Assembly: GCA_006538405.1 (NCBI GenBank)
Contig: BJKQ01000001.1
Span: forward strand, 3,162,001-3,226,000
Reading direction: 5' to 3'
Length of the DNA: 64,000 nt
From: Hansfordia pulvinata
Taxonomy: Eukaryota > Ascomycota > Sordariomycetes > Xylariales
Positions 11,116 through 22,569 of this stretch are shown one piece after another. Position numbers and translations under genes: made by a program. The notes under the pieces were generated by a model. That model made no database searches and had not been told where the DNA came from. It saw only the letters and a list, made by a program, of their open reading frames with translations. The number at the start of each line of letters is the position of its first letter. Position 1 is the first letter of the stretch.

Positions 11116-11820
11116 GGTCGAGACCGGGCTCAGTTGGACTTGACGGGGACGCAGCACACGACACATAGGAAGCGACCTTTACGCGAGTTCCAGAGGGGAT
11201 GGGGAGAGAAGAGTTCGTGGACAAAAATAAGGGAGAAGCCGGGGCGGCGAGTGTTGTAACGAGCAGAATCTGGGGGATGGTAGGCGAGAGAGGAGATACG
11301 TTGGGTGCCAACAGGAGGGGGAACGAGGAGGGAGATGCAAAAGGTGCAAACGGGCTGGCTAGCACTAAGTTGAAGTAAATGCTTTTGTTATCAGGCAGCT
11401 GTTGCCCTGGTTCCGGTCGGGACAGTGAGCACTTACATGATAGCCAGCTTCCATTCAATGTCTGCCGTGTTCCGGATGCTACTATATAAGCTTGAACGCA
11501 CAACTACTTTTCATAGTGGCTGATGATAGCAGGTTGGCAATCGAGGAGTGCACCTTGTCAATTCTCATGAGCCACAGAGCCTAGAGAAGGGGTTGAAGCT
11601 GGCCGAGAACGAGGCCACTCCTCGACGACTAGATGCCTCCTCCTACCACCTAGCCGTCCCAACAATGCACCAGCAGATTGCCCTGACCAAGAACCTCCAC
11701 GAGAAGCGCGAAGAAGCTCATCTGCCAGACCCGGCTCATCCCCCCTCACTTCTGGTCCCCTTGCTCCGAACAGCTCCCTCTCTTCCACGGCCAGTCCTCC
11801 ACTCGCAGCGTGGCGTAAAC
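11116..11820. other. intergenic, no gene recognised
   Basis: A 204-codon minus-strand frame (10889-11503) overlaps the tandem repeat and has no recognisable features. Nothing else is supported. Confidence 0.45.
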
Positions 11821-11920
11821 ACTTGGCCGACGGCATGCTCGACCTCGCCCTCACCGACCGACAAGACCAGCCCCAAGGCTGACGGCTCCAAGTTCAAGAA
11901 GGCGGCCGACTACTCGGGTG
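11821..11920 (+). pseudogene. degenerate fragment, copy A of a repeated coding remnant
   Basis: Bases here resemble 12872-12994. Both contain the GACATGCTCGACCTCGCC type sequence followed by an AAGACCAGC-CCAAGGCTGACGG type sequence. Copy A reads LADGMLDLAL and then loses frame. The source gene is not recognised. Confidence 0.45.
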
Positions 11921-12069
11921 ATAGGATAAAAGGCGGCTCACAGCGAGGTCTCGGGGCGTGGAACGAACGACCTCCTGGTAGACCCGTACGCGGACAGAGA
12001 GCGGATAGTGGTCTGAGGACCTGACCCCGTAGTGCAGGTCAGTGGTCACAATGGTATTCATGATTTTGG

Positions 12070-12240
12070 AGACGTGCGTACTTGGCTCATCTGCCTGCAG
12101 CACAAATCCAGGAGTCAGGTCGATATACAGCATTGTGTGGGCGACTTGGGCGTCGCTACATCGTGCGAACGCTGCTTAAGGGTCAGCTTATTTAAACTTT
12201 ATCTGGCGGGGACCAATCCCTGATCACCAGTAAAGCCTGC
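12070..12240 (+). repeat. diverged inverted repeat with coding look (partner at 18208-18376)
   Basis: The + strand translates to TWL, SQVD, CVG and C-x-x-CLRVSL, then a GTNP end. The minus strand at 18208-18376 gives the same pattern (DVLTWLAKL, SQVDEKYCVGGFG, CDRCFRVSLGELYL). About half of the residues agree, so both look like decayed copies of one coding sequence with a C-x-x-C motif. Confidence 0.6.
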
Positions 12241-12871
12241 GGCCCAAGAGCGTCCCCGAGGTTGGCGCAGGCGTGGGGTGACACCGCGGCCCCCCATCTC
12301 TATCTTGGGCCTGGAGCCGTCGGCCTCGGGGCTGGTCTTGTCGCCCTGCCGTCGTATACGATACAGGTCCTGGTCCACGCTTGCGATGCCATGATCACCT
12401 CTCTGGTGATGGGTGTATGTGGTTCATGTGGTGTACGCATGTGGCGGCGCATCGAGGTGAATGGTCATCGCCTACCGTGATGCCAAATTCATGCGGATGA
12501 ATCAATGTTTAAAAGCCCTCTTTCGACCAACGTTTATCGCGTTGTAGAACAGCCCCTAACTTAAGAGTGCGAGGGACACTCTATAGAGCGCGAGACATGG
12601 CATTAACACATGTGGCGTTGACTCACTTGAAGCTGCCCGTTCTGTGCTTCCCAGCGTGCACGACAATCGTTGCTTAGTTGCGTGGGCCCTTTCCTAAACT
12701 GCCGGCTTACCACAAGTCCCAACTGCCATACGGCTGACTTGGCTCAAGGCACGGGTTCTTCTTTTGAACCAGGGCCGACTACTCGGACGACGAGAGGGCC
12801 GATGTTGGCGCAGCCTAGAAACCATTCTAAAACCATACCTTCTCGCAGTGGCATAATGGTACGACCTCATC

Positions 12872-12997
12872 ATGAGGCACCTGGCGGACAAGACCAACCC
12901 CAGAGCCGACGACATGCTCGACCTCGCCATCAAGGTCTGGCAGGCCGACAAGACCAGCACCAAGGCTGACGGTGCCAAGCCCAAGAAGGCAGATTAA
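12872..12997 (+). pseudogene. degenerate fragment, copy B of a repeated coding remnant
   Basis: One frame reads LIMRHLADKTNPRADDMLDL, then AIKVWQADKTSTKADG and a Lys-rich end before TAA (12995-12997). It is the longer, better preserved partner of 11821-11920. There is no start codon context or upstream exon, so it is taken as a remnant. Family unknown. Confidence 0.45.
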
Positions 12998-15900
12998 AGC
13001 AGGATCTCAAGACGTGGGACAGAGGGCGTTGTTGTATTCCTTTCTTAGCGGACGTGATTCTGATCGAGACGCATATCACCAGCACGCCTGTGAACAGGGG
13101 AGGAGAGGCGCCATCCAACCGCCACAGGTACAGGCACAGCCACATGTGGCGCCATACTTACCATAAAGCCAGCCAGTTAGGTAGGTAGCAGCAGCGCGGC
13201 GGAGACCCACTGTGAACGCGACCGATGAATACTCTCGTACGAGTCCAAACAATACGGCAATCACGGCCACTTTGCCATATCATTTTCCTCCCTCTTTGGC
13301 CCTGTTTACCTGTTTCAAGGGACTTCAGGCGGGCGGGCGGGCCCAAATCTCGCACCATATCTGAGCCGGCGTGCCGGCGAGGGCGCTCGGAGCGCCGATC
13401 CCAGCCCTCCCCGGGCTAGGCGACCGTTCGACGACGCGAAAGGCAGCGGCGTCGAGACGCCGGCCGGTCCCCTCCAGGCAGCCAGCACAGCACACGGGCG
13501 CGAGGGTCTACGAGTACTCGTATGAGAGATTGCGCAGGGGACCGGCGAGCCATGACGCAAGCCTTGTTCGCCAAGACCGCCGCGCTATTGAGGGCAGTTA
13601 CCTCTTATGAGCAGTGGCCCTCTCTCTCCCTTCACCTCTGGAGGCCACCCGTGCCCCGTATTTGTTGGCCTGGAACGGATGCGAATTCGGGGGTGTCCAA
13701 GTGCCCAGTCGAGGCTGAACGGCCATGAGCGCTAGAAGGCGGGAGAGAGAAGCGATCCACGCGTCCGAACAGACTGGTGTTCGGATGAGGCAGCCCAGCG
13801 GCCGCGTGAAGCTCACTCGAAGTAGATAGGGCATTACAAGTACATACCTTATGCGGGTTGTGGCTGTCCAGCGCGGTCAAGCATGAGCATAAGCGGAGGC
13901 GAATGCTGTTGACAAGACGCGTGTCTGCCAGGCCGGAAGATTTGCGTGCGCGACTGGGTGAGACCGACCGTCTGCCCACCACAGCCCAGTCACTACGACC
14001 GTTAAGCCCGCACGAGGCTTTTTATGAGCGCCTGCCTGGCGGTGGTAGACTGGCAGTGCCTGGTGCTCGGCTGCGCGGGCCACTCCTGTGACAGAGCAGC
14101 GACCGGGGCATGGAAATACTTTTAATAGTAGCTCCTGGTATCGCCGCTCGGGCAGGGCCTGTCGAACGGCATCCTTCCTCATTTCCCTGCTGGGCGCCGA
14201 GCAGTGGAAAGAATCCAGATGCCATTGTGAGTATCGTCCTCGCAGGCAAAGCATGTCGGTGGCCCTCTTCAACAGGTCGTACAGCCGGCGGGACAGCGGG
14301 CGGCGCCGTTCACGAAGAACCCCGAGAGCCGGCTGCGTCGCGGATGCAACAGCATTGAGCCATAGACGGAACAATTTCCCTTTGGCTTGCTCAATGCCAC
14401 ATCAGGCACGGTGCGACTCTGGAGAAGGGCACGCGAGGGCCCTCGTGTCCTTGTACGAGCAGCGCCACAGCTCGACCCCGGCCCCGGACCCTGCAACATT
14501 GGCCCAGAAGCGTGAAAGATCTGCCGTCCGCGAGCGCATGATTCCGGCTGTTGTTGAGGCATGTTCCCTGGTTGGTCGGATGGCAGCCAACTTGCGGTGC
14601 CGCGGTTCCGTCTTGGGCTTCTCCGCTCTGGTCCCATGCCATGCCATGCTGCGCTATGCCACGCCAGCGCATTCATGAACACTGCAGCGCTCTGCCAGGC
14701 GACAACTGCCATACACCTGTGCTCCTGGACACGCAAGACTCGACGTTGGTGCCGGTGCAGTATGGCCTTCCTCCCATTCGAATGGCAACGGTCTGGCCCT
14801 GCTGGTACGAGTACTCCGCTCGCCGTCGGGTCCAGGCACACCCTTCCCTGGCCGTCAGCAGGTACCCGTAGGACAGAGGGCGAATGGGGATCGAGGCCAA
14901 TCTCCACCGAGGCTGTCCGCATCCATGGCTAGGCCGAGGGCCCCGCCAGGTGTGCCTGTTCCTGGAAGCTCATCGGGGATGCGCAGCCCAGCGGGGACCT
15001 TGGTACGCTTGGGTGGGAAGACACCAAGAGTGCGGATAGGCGTAGGGGCAGGGCACACAGGGGCACAGTGGCTCGGGGTCCGCCATGGATGTCTGCGCCG
15101 TCAGCCGAGACTCGCAGTCCCGTATTTCTGCTTGTGTTTGGCGGTAGCGCCGGCTCGAGGTTGCTAGTCGACGCGCCGGTGTTCTAGCCCCTGGAGACGC
15201 TGGGCGGCGCACAGCACAAGCTCAAAGGCTGCTGAGGACGGAGATGCCGGCGAGGGGAGGAGGCCGCACGGCTCGTGTTTGGTCGCCTGCGGGCTTGTGC
15301 TTGAGCCCGTGGCCGCCCGCAATGCGCAAAGACGTCGTCTATCGATTCAGGAGACTTGGGCTTTGCGCCAGATGATGGCCTGCTCGTGAGCCGCAGTAAG
15401 GGAAGAGGTTGAAGAGTCAAATGCGCTCGTGGGCCAAGCCAGGCGTCGTGGTTGTTGACTCGCCCATCCGTGGAATCCTTCGAGATTCCCGCTTGCTGCA
15501 TCCTGTTCCTGTCAGCTGGGACTTTGGGCGCCGAGGTACTTGAGCGGTACGTACCTGGCTGGCGACAAGCTTGAATCGCGACATGTTCAATGCATCACGT
15601 CCGCAGCCAACTGCACCTGAACGGAATCGCATCGTGCTTTATTTGTTTGTGCGCATTGAGATGTCCGACTCTCTAGGCGGCACTTGCAAATCACACAGAC
15701 GTTTTTGTCTCGGCCATCGTCTGAAGAACAGACGCCATTACCGACGACGACTGGCCCGAGTGCCTGAGCTGGAAAGCCGTGGCCCGGCCGTTGGCTGTCC
15801 GTGTCGAGCGCAGGCTGCAAGTACTTCTGATGTACCGGACCCCGTACCTGCCTCGCATTGTTCGGGCGGTTCAGGTACTAGCCTGCGGAAATCCGCTCCT

Positions 15901-16120
15901 GCCTCACAAGAACAAGAATAACTCTTCGCGCGTCTTCGTACATGTATCCGGATACTTGTACGAGGGCGTCAGAGTTGGGAGGCACCTGCCGCGCTACCTT
16001 TCGCGGCTGCTTCCTACTGCTGCAGGTGCGAGTACGTACCCGGTACTCGGTACAAGGAGGTATACCTACGCACTCGTATTGCCCTCCAGCGTGCATCGCT
16101 CGTACCCATGTATCCAATCC
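12998..16120. other. long gene-poor stretch
   Basis: Many short overlapping frames on both strands, but none with a domain, coherent splicing or codon pattern. The TACTCGTA/TACGAGTA octamer occurs at 13509, 13515 and 14806. Confidence 0.5.
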
Positions 16121-16800
16121 CCGCCGATCCCGTCCAGTCCCCATCCCGTCTGAGCCTTAGCCGCCACGGCCTGCTGACCCAGCACCAACCCGCCCTCCTC
16201 TCACCTTCACCTTGGCGCCGACTCTCTTACGCACCACTGACGGTCGCCATCCGCCCAAGACACCTCATTCCACCGGCACCACCACTCATCTCTACTCCTC
16301 CTCCTCCACCTCCACAACAACTCCTCCAGCAGCAGGCTCTGGCTGGCATATCGAAGATCACCACCACCATCCCATCAGCATTCCGCCCAGCCACGATCGC
16401 TTCATCTCGTCGCTCCCCTCCCCCTCGACGCCCTCTCACAAGAACGACTTCACCTGCGAACACTCGTCGACACAACCCTTCGACATTGACCAGCTCGCGC
16501 AACCATTTATCGCCCACCGATTATCGCCACCAGACCCGACCGAACAACTGCATCCGCGAAACCTCGACGGACCACCAACCGCCTTTCGGCCCAAATCTCA
16601 GCCTAAGCCTTGCTACCACACCAACGCTCCGCACGCATCCACATTCCATTGCTTGCCAGCTTGCCCGGCTGAATCACCACAACCCTTGGCCCATCGTCCG
16701 GGCACCAGTCCGCCACTGCGCACCATCGTGGTGTTTGCTGGTTAATTGCATCATTTAACTCGAGCCATACTCACATTGCCCACCGCCGGCTCTCTCCAAA
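16121..16800 (+). promoter_or_regulatory. C/T- and C/A-rich leader of the 16801 gene
   Basis: Strongly pyrimidine- and CA-rich on the + strand, typical of filamentous fungal promoters and 5' leaders. Open frames of 177-216 codons here are a by-product of this composition. Confidence 0.45.
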
Positions 16801-17650
16801 ATGGGTATGTCCTGCAAAACAACACCGAAACCAACGCTCTACCTTTGATATCTCTGTGCTTGCGCTTCTGCTTTGCGAGCGCAGCATCCCTCCTCGCCTC
16901 TGATCCGCAAACACCCCCCTGTACGTACATTCTGGACTGTCTGCTGACTCAATGGCCACCGCAGCGTTACCCGCGACGACTATCGTCCCTTTCAAGTCGC
17001 TCCCCTCGTGTGCCGCCGCCTGTGGTCCTCTCTACGATGCCAACGGTGCTTGTGTACCGCCGGCTGCCCCGACGGGCGACATCAACTCTTACGGCACTTG
17101 CTTCTGCAAGTACAACAAGCTCCAACCGTTCAACCAGGGCACTTCTGGAGTCTGCGATGCCGCTTGCCCACAGAGTCCCCAAGATTTAAGCAGTATACAG
17201 GGCTGGTTCACCAGCTTCTGCCAAGACAAAGGCGGCTCCGGCGGCGCAACCTCGAGTGCTGCAGGGTCATCTCCAACCAGTTCAAGCTCGCGCTCGCCAG
17301 TTCCGCAAGGAGGCGGCGGCGATTGGTAAGCTTCGGTGCCCAATACTCGGCTGTCAAGATTCTAACCCTCTGTCAGGCTGAGCACACACGTCCAATGGGT
17401 GGTCATGATTGTGATTGTGATTGTTGGAATCGTCGGCATTTGGGTAGGCGCCTGCATCTGGCGCCGCAAGTACCTGAAGAAGAAGGATCGCATGTACGAG
17501 CTCGGCAAGGGCCTTCCCAGCAGCGTTGCGGTCAATACACAAGGCAACCTGGTTGGACCTGGCGCGAGGGGCAGCACCTACAGCAGCGAGCCGGGCACCT
17601 TCATGGGGTCATCAGCAGCTGAGAAAGCGAACCGGAACAGCGCAAAATGA
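16801..17650 (+). CDS. Cys-rich single-pass membrane protein, 3 exons
   Basis: Exons 16801-16804, 16965-17325 and 17377-17650 give 212 residues. Both introns have GTATGT or GTAAGC donors and CTGAC or CTAAC branch sites. The first exon is only ATGG, in the context CCAAAATGG. The N-terminal half is a Cys-rich domain (SLPSCAAACGPLYDANGACV, later YGTCFCKYN, VCDAACPQ, FCQDKG) with about nine cysteines. It is followed by a Ser/Gly linker and a hydrophobic span (WVVMIVIVIVGIVGIWVGA) flanked by WRRKYLKKKDR. There is no clear cleavable signal peptide. I recall similar proteins as conserved but unnamed in Sordariomycetes. An alternative start is the ATG at 16952 with no first intron. The role is probably at the cell surface, which is inference. 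Confidence 0.8.
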
Positions 17651-18207
17651 GCTCGAACTGTCACCGAAGATACCCCATCATTTCGCATTTCGCTCCCGCG
17701 AATCCACGAGTACACGCCTTTTGCAAGCCGATTCGAATTTCGACGTCTTTATTCTTATCAGCCACGGTCTCAGCAGTCTGTTTGGCTGGCGTTTTAGGTC
17801 AGGGCAACGGGTCTTGCGCTTTTCTATATCTTCTCGATTTCTCATCCAATTTCTTACCTGATTATTGATTATCTGGCGTGAAGGAAAACTGTTTTTATTA
17901 TTTCTTTTAGGGTTTGGGTTCAGGGAAGGGGCCACGTCAATGCTGGAAGGGCTGGAGTTGGTTCCCGTCAGCATCTTGTGCAGTCTCCGGCTGGGAAGCA
18001 CAGGCATGCACGGATAGATCTGGTTGGTTAATGGGAGGAGCTGTACCAAGCGTGGCTGGGTGCGCCAGCCTGCCGATGTGCGGCATTCCCTCGATCGTGG
18101 ACCTGGACAGACCACGCATCGCGTACAAAGTCTTTAGATACGTCACGCTAGAGCCGCGTGTCCAGAATACAATCATGAAAGGCTACCTTATGCAGAAGTG
18201 TTTGACC

Positions 18208-18376
18208 AGGCTTTACTCGTAATAGGAGATTGGTCCCTGCGCAGATAGAGTTCACCTAAGCTGACCCTGAAGCAGCGGTCGCATAACATAGTGGCGCCGA
18301 AGCCGCCAACACAATACTTTTCATCGACTTGGCTCATCCGCCTACAGCGCAATTTTGCGAGCCAAGTCAGCACGTC
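18208..18376 (-). repeat. diverged inverted repeat with coding look (partner at 12070-12240)
   Basis: On the minus strand this reads DVLTWLAKLRCRRMSQVDEK, CVGGFGATMLCDRCFRVSLG and ELYLRRDQSP. It pairs with 12070-12240 and looks like the better preserved copy of the same decayed gene tail. No complete gene surrounds it. Confidence 0.6.
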
Positions 18377-18899
18377 TTCAACAATACGATGCCAGTGAGC
18401 CGGGACCTGTCGAACAATCTGCTTAGGTAGGTTTCGAGCCGTTCGTTCGGTGTACCTATGGCATCAAGGGTCCATCGCCCTTGCTATCAATAACATCAAC
18501 CTCGAAGCTGTCTCAATCGCCATTGACCTACTGCCAAGCTCGACGAGGCGCATTCTCCTATAGGGCTCTTAATGCTTTGCAATACGGAGGAGCGGCCCTG
18601 TCTCGAATGTGCCCGTTAGGGCTTCTGCAAAACCTGCGCTCCTATTCGATACTGCTTACCTACATGTTCAGCACGGCTGCGTACCTAAGCAGAGTTGGGT
18701 ATATCCTACTAGATTCTCGAGACTGCACCACGTCAACGGGGCTCATACGATTCGAAACGTCGGCCTCTCAATGCCTCTGGCCTGATTGCCTGAGAGGGCA
18801 GAAGGGTTGGTCTTCTCATGTAGACCCCCTCCATATGTAGTGAGTAGAAGCGAAGCTTCCAGCCTCTGCGCCTGCCTTGCTCCACGCGTCACCTCGGAT

Positions 18900-19265
18900 G
18901 ATCGATTACAGGTGGAACACTGTTCTCCCTCAGCCAGCTTCATCTATGAAGACTTTCTGAAAAAAAGAGACGAAGAAAAAAAAAAGTACGGATACGCGCA
19001 AGAGACTCATCGCAGCCGATCCACGCCTCACCGGCATGGCCGAGTTGGAGAAGCGAATCGCGGCACTGGAAGTTTCCGACAGGCCGGCCACCCAGTCGAC
19101 TGCAGACCCGACCGTTGTTTCCACCCGCTGCCCAACCTCAGCAGACCCAGCAGACTCATCCCGCAGCCTTCAGTCTTGCAATTATTTCAATCTCCAATGC
19201 GGCCTTCATGCTTATCGCTGTTATATTCGGCATTGACGAAATCGCTGGCCTTTCCAGTCTCTAGA
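18900..19265 (+). pseudogene. possible decayed small gene: coiled coil plus C-terminal hydrophobic span
   Basis: Three frames each hold part of a plausible protein: YEDFLKKRDEEKKK before an A8 run, then RKRLIAADPRLTGMAELEKR and IAALEVSD, then Gln-rich sequence and a hydrophobic end (ISISNAAFMLIAVIFGIDE) with stop TAG at 19262-19264. Joining them needs two frame changes with no good intron, so this is a remnant if it is a gene at all. Function unknown. Confidence 0.3.
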
Positions 19266-20321
19266 CGCGGCTGTCCTCATGAAGGTGTATAATAATTGCA
19301 GCACTCTGCTGTCGCTTCGCGTCGGCAAGGTTGGTTCATGGCGCGTCTGCGCGTCGGCTCAGCTCCAGGATCATACTTACCCCTGCCCCGCGTCGGTCGT
19401 GTCGCCTGCGTCACTAAGCGCGATGCCCGCGACCTCGTTACTGGAAGCCGACACGTACGTGCGCGCCCGGGAGTGCGCGGTATGCGATGCTCTCGGCATC
19501 TAGTATCGGAGGCACTCAGGCGGGTGTTTACCCACATGCACTATCGACAACTGCGCGCGACGTCCTCGAGGATAGATCAAAGCAACGCTTCTCATGCTGG
19601 GCGAACTCCAAAGCGCGCTTCTTTACTAAACACTTTGAATAGAGTGGACGCTCTCGCGTATTGGTTCTTCCGAGCCTTTCTATCCCGTGCCCTGTTTTCG
19701 AAGCCGCTGGCAAATGGATAGGTCCGGCATCCCGAGCAAACACGGGGAGCTCATTTGCTGCATTGTCCTGGAGCAGACACGCGCATTGAGGGATGAAGCA
19801 ATCGAATATGCAAGCGGTGTGGACAGTCACTTGCGGCGGGCATGGCGCGTCACGACATCGACTGGCTCAGGTCACCTTACGGGGGCATTTTGTTTATTGA
19901 TTATCGTGCCCACTGCCTGCATTCGCTCAGTGGGAGGGGGAACCGGTTAAACCCCTCCAGGCTGGATTATCCTGGCTGATCCGGGCCAGCATAAATGAAA
20001 GAAAAACATAAGTATAGGAAATAAGTCCCTGACACGTCCCATCGCCGTTTCGTAAAGACCATCTCGGCCAGAGGTCTCTGCTTCATCTCATTACTTCATC
20101 CTTCATAATCGAATTCGTCCTTGCTCCGGTCTGTGCTCGCTGTCCTATCGCTCGATGACGTCCGAGGTCCCGGCGTTCAGCCTGTCCATGTAACCACCGA
20201 TTGACGCGTCGGTGTTTTGCAAATGCGGAAGATCGCGATGGTCTGGGCGGTGCCGTCATGCGGAGAGCGGGTAGTGAACACTGTCTGTCGGAGCGCGTCT
20301 CGTGTGGCTCGATGTGAAAAC
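19266..20321. other. intergenic, no gene recognised
   Basis: Short uninformative frames only. Confidence 0.45.
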
Positions 20322-21129
20322 TCAGGCGTCTTTGGAGCTGGGTGAGTCCTCAGGGCCCTCGGCAACACTGGCGCCCAGGAGTCGTAAAATTTGGGTGTCG
20401 ATGTCTGCAAGCTCGAAATTCTGGTCGGTTATGGCATCGCAACAGTCTCTGCCATAAGCCGCCCACCTTGAGAGTTCTTGATCGATTGGTTGAAGCTCTT
20501 CTTTATGCTTGCGCAGTGCTTCATCATCCGCCTTCACACGCTTCTTGTGTGTCTCTTCATCTTCGATGTCACGCTTCTTGTGTGTCTCTTCATCTTCGAT
20601 GTCACGCTTCTTGTGTGTCTCTTCATCTTCGATGTCACGCTTCTTGTGTGTCTCTTCATCTTCGTTGAAACGCTTCTTACGTGTCTCTTTATCTTCGTTG
20701 ACACGCTTCTTGCTGCGTAGATCTTCATCTTGGAGGTATTGGAAGCGGGCGCGGCTTTTCTTGTCCTCTATCTCTTCGATCTTCTTGATATGGGATTTGA
20801 AATCAGACGCCTTCTCTATGATCTCGCCGTGGACACGGGACCCTCTGGTGAGTAGCGCGTGAAGGCTCTGAGCGGTGGCCGGAGTGAGGTCGCCGTTATC
20901 AATAGCGGTGTCGAGAAGCTTGTCTGTCGGACATCAGCTTCACGCGTCTCGTCATGGCTTTCGCGCGAAGAGCAGCGAGGCCTTTCTGTCTCGGCGTTGC
21001 GAGTGTTGAGATCGGCACAGAGAGGGGATCGTGCTTACCGAGGTCTGGGACCGTGTCGGAGACGACAGGCTCCTGCTCACTGGTGGGAGCAGTGCTGGCG
21101 CTCGCATTATTGTCGGTAGGAGTGGCCAT
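20322..21129 (-). CDS. coiled-coil protein with 11-residue tandem repeats, 2 exons
   Basis: Exon 1 is 21129-21039 and exon 2 is 20923-20322, joined over a 115-nt intron (GTAAGC donor, CGACAG acceptor), giving 230 residues. Splicing joins TVPDL to DKLLDTAIDNGDLTPATAQS, a coherent helix. After about residue 80 the chain is a Lys/Glu/Asp coiled coil. It includes four 11-residue units of the form DIEDEETHKKR (the last ending in VKADDE) and two diverged units. The C-terminal 55 residues (ELSRWAAYGRDCCDAITDQN) are a less charged helical domain. There is no membrane span or catalytic motif. It may be a tail-type member of the dispersed family, because related fragments follow at 21.5 and 22.1 kb. 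Function unknown. Confidence 0.75.
20535..20735. repeat. 33-bp coding tandem repeat
   Basis: Units of 33 bp (CACGCTTCTTGTGTGTCTCT and onward) recur from about 20536. Four are near perfect and two are diverged. They encode the 11-residue repeats of the 20322-21129 gene. The period is a multiple of three, so copy number can change without breaking the frame. Confidence 0.9.
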
Positions 21130-21458
21130 GGTTGCAAGTGATGAAGTGTGATGCGAAGCAGGAGGGTTTGTGATGGCAGAGGGAGGAAGAGTGGTAGAGA
21201 CCAGATGCTTGGAAAAGGTAAAAACCTTCGAGGGTAGAGGGTGAGAAAGGAAGAATGGTATTGTTACCTGCCTGGGTTGGGAGAGGTAGGAGTGCTCGCG
21301 TCGCCCGGTTGCTGGGCAGCGTTTGCTTGCGTGGTAATAAGCTGGCCAAAGTGAATGGAAGGCGAGCAGAACAGCATGGGAGGTCCAAGTTGTGTCGACA
21401 GGCTTAGTAGCAGTAATGTCGTTTTCGTCCTTCTCGACATCGAAACCCGCCGTGGATC

Positions 21459-21900
21459 GTGCTGGCCACCAGGCTGGTCATCAGCCTCGGATTGCAGCTC
21501 ATGCTCACTATCCCCGCCATAGACTCATCAGACTCAGTTGCTTACCCAGCCGACTGGGCGTGCGGTGTTTGGGAGTTCCGTCAGGCTCTGCTTCGAGCTG
21601 TGCGCTTTGTCACGATCTACCGCGAGAAGCAGCCAACCCTCAATTCCCCCGCCCACGCGTGGAGACAGAGCATCGCCCGAGTTCACCAACGCGTCCAGGC
21701 CGGCGTGGAAACTTATCGAGACAGCGAGCCTCCAGCTTCAGCCTTCCAATCACACCAGCCCGAGGCATCGCAGGCCCCCTCTCCCCTCAGTCCCTCACTG
21801 GTGCAGCAACGACAGAAGGAGCTGCGAGCCGCACCTTCCCAGCATACCGAGCCGCTACCAGATGGTACGGCACCAACAAGTCAGCAGTGTGAAGAAGTTA
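21459..21900 (+). pseudogene. fragment of the dispersed family (region between M1 and M2)
   Basis: The frame reads LGLQLMLTIPAIDSSDSVAY, then DWACGVWEFRQALLRAVRFV. It aligns with MLQFQLSLSLPASRAVQAFS and WTLVQY-stop-EFKHNYNGLRDSYVKLV of the 31.9-34.8 kb gene. It has no ATG-led upstream exon and no M1 or M3 on this strand, so it is read as a fragment. The later part is Pro/Ser/Gln-rich. Confidence 0.5.
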
Positions 21901-22009
21901 GAGTTCCAATGTTCCATTCAATGTTCTACGTATCGTGCGGTACGCCGAACCTAGGTACCTATCTACCTGTGTGATTGCCAGCGCGCGCGCCCGCAACCGG
22001 ACGCGTCAG

Positions 22010-22272
22010 GCCGGCTTCTTTGAAGAGAGCAATCATGACGGCCGGATACCTAAGGTACCGAAACCGACCCGCTCGTCACCCATGATGCGTAAGAGGTCGA
22101 GATGGACCATGTTGAAAGACTCCATCTGGACGAAGCCCTCCCAGCCGTACTCCGCAGCTTGTCGCATGCCCTTTCGCACCGTTATCACGGGTTCGGCCTT
22201 GTGGCCTGGATGTTGGTTATAAGTGCCAGTAAGGTTATCACTTGCTCGAGTGCCAACTCTGTATCTTTTCAT
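22010..22272 (-). pseudogene. fragment of the dispersed family (M3 module), frameshifted
   Basis: The minus strand reads AEPVITVRKGMRQAAEYGWE and MVHLDLLRIMGDERVGFGTL, then changes frame to PAVMIALFKEAGLTRP. The same block occurs at 47.0-47.2 kb (LVALNLVRIMGDEHRGFGIF, PATLQELLARTGLTW). It lies opposite in strand to the adjacent 21459 fragment, so the locus has been rearranged. Confidence 0.6.
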
Positions 22273-22569
22273 GACTGTGCGCGCAGCCCAGCCAGTCTGG
22301 TTTGGTGGTATTCACCAGCGCCTTGCCTCGCCAGCCAGCGCTGAAACCCTTCCACAGATCACCCTAGATCGCCATCCTTGCATAACGTTGCCCTCAGCAC
22401 GCTTTGATATCTTAAGAGAAGCTGCAGGCTCTGCGGTTCGAGTGGAATGGGACTTGGTGCGATTGCCCTTTAGAGTTGGGGGCGGAATAAGAACCGATTT
22501 GATCTTACGTAATCTTGCGGTTGTGCCTGTGATGCGATGGTCTCGTTTGCTGGTGAGATACTGACCTTT

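Noticed and set aside
12840..12900. tRNA-like stretch GTGGCATAATGGTA near a CCTCA...TGAGG hairpin
   Set aside because: There is no matching acceptor stem or B box, and the bases read as part of a decayed coding remnant.
16108..16758. Open frames of 216 and 177 codons on the + strand
   Set aside because: They overlap in two frames, consist of Pro/Ser/Thr/His-rich sequence driven by CA/CT composition, and sit in the leader of the 16801 gene.
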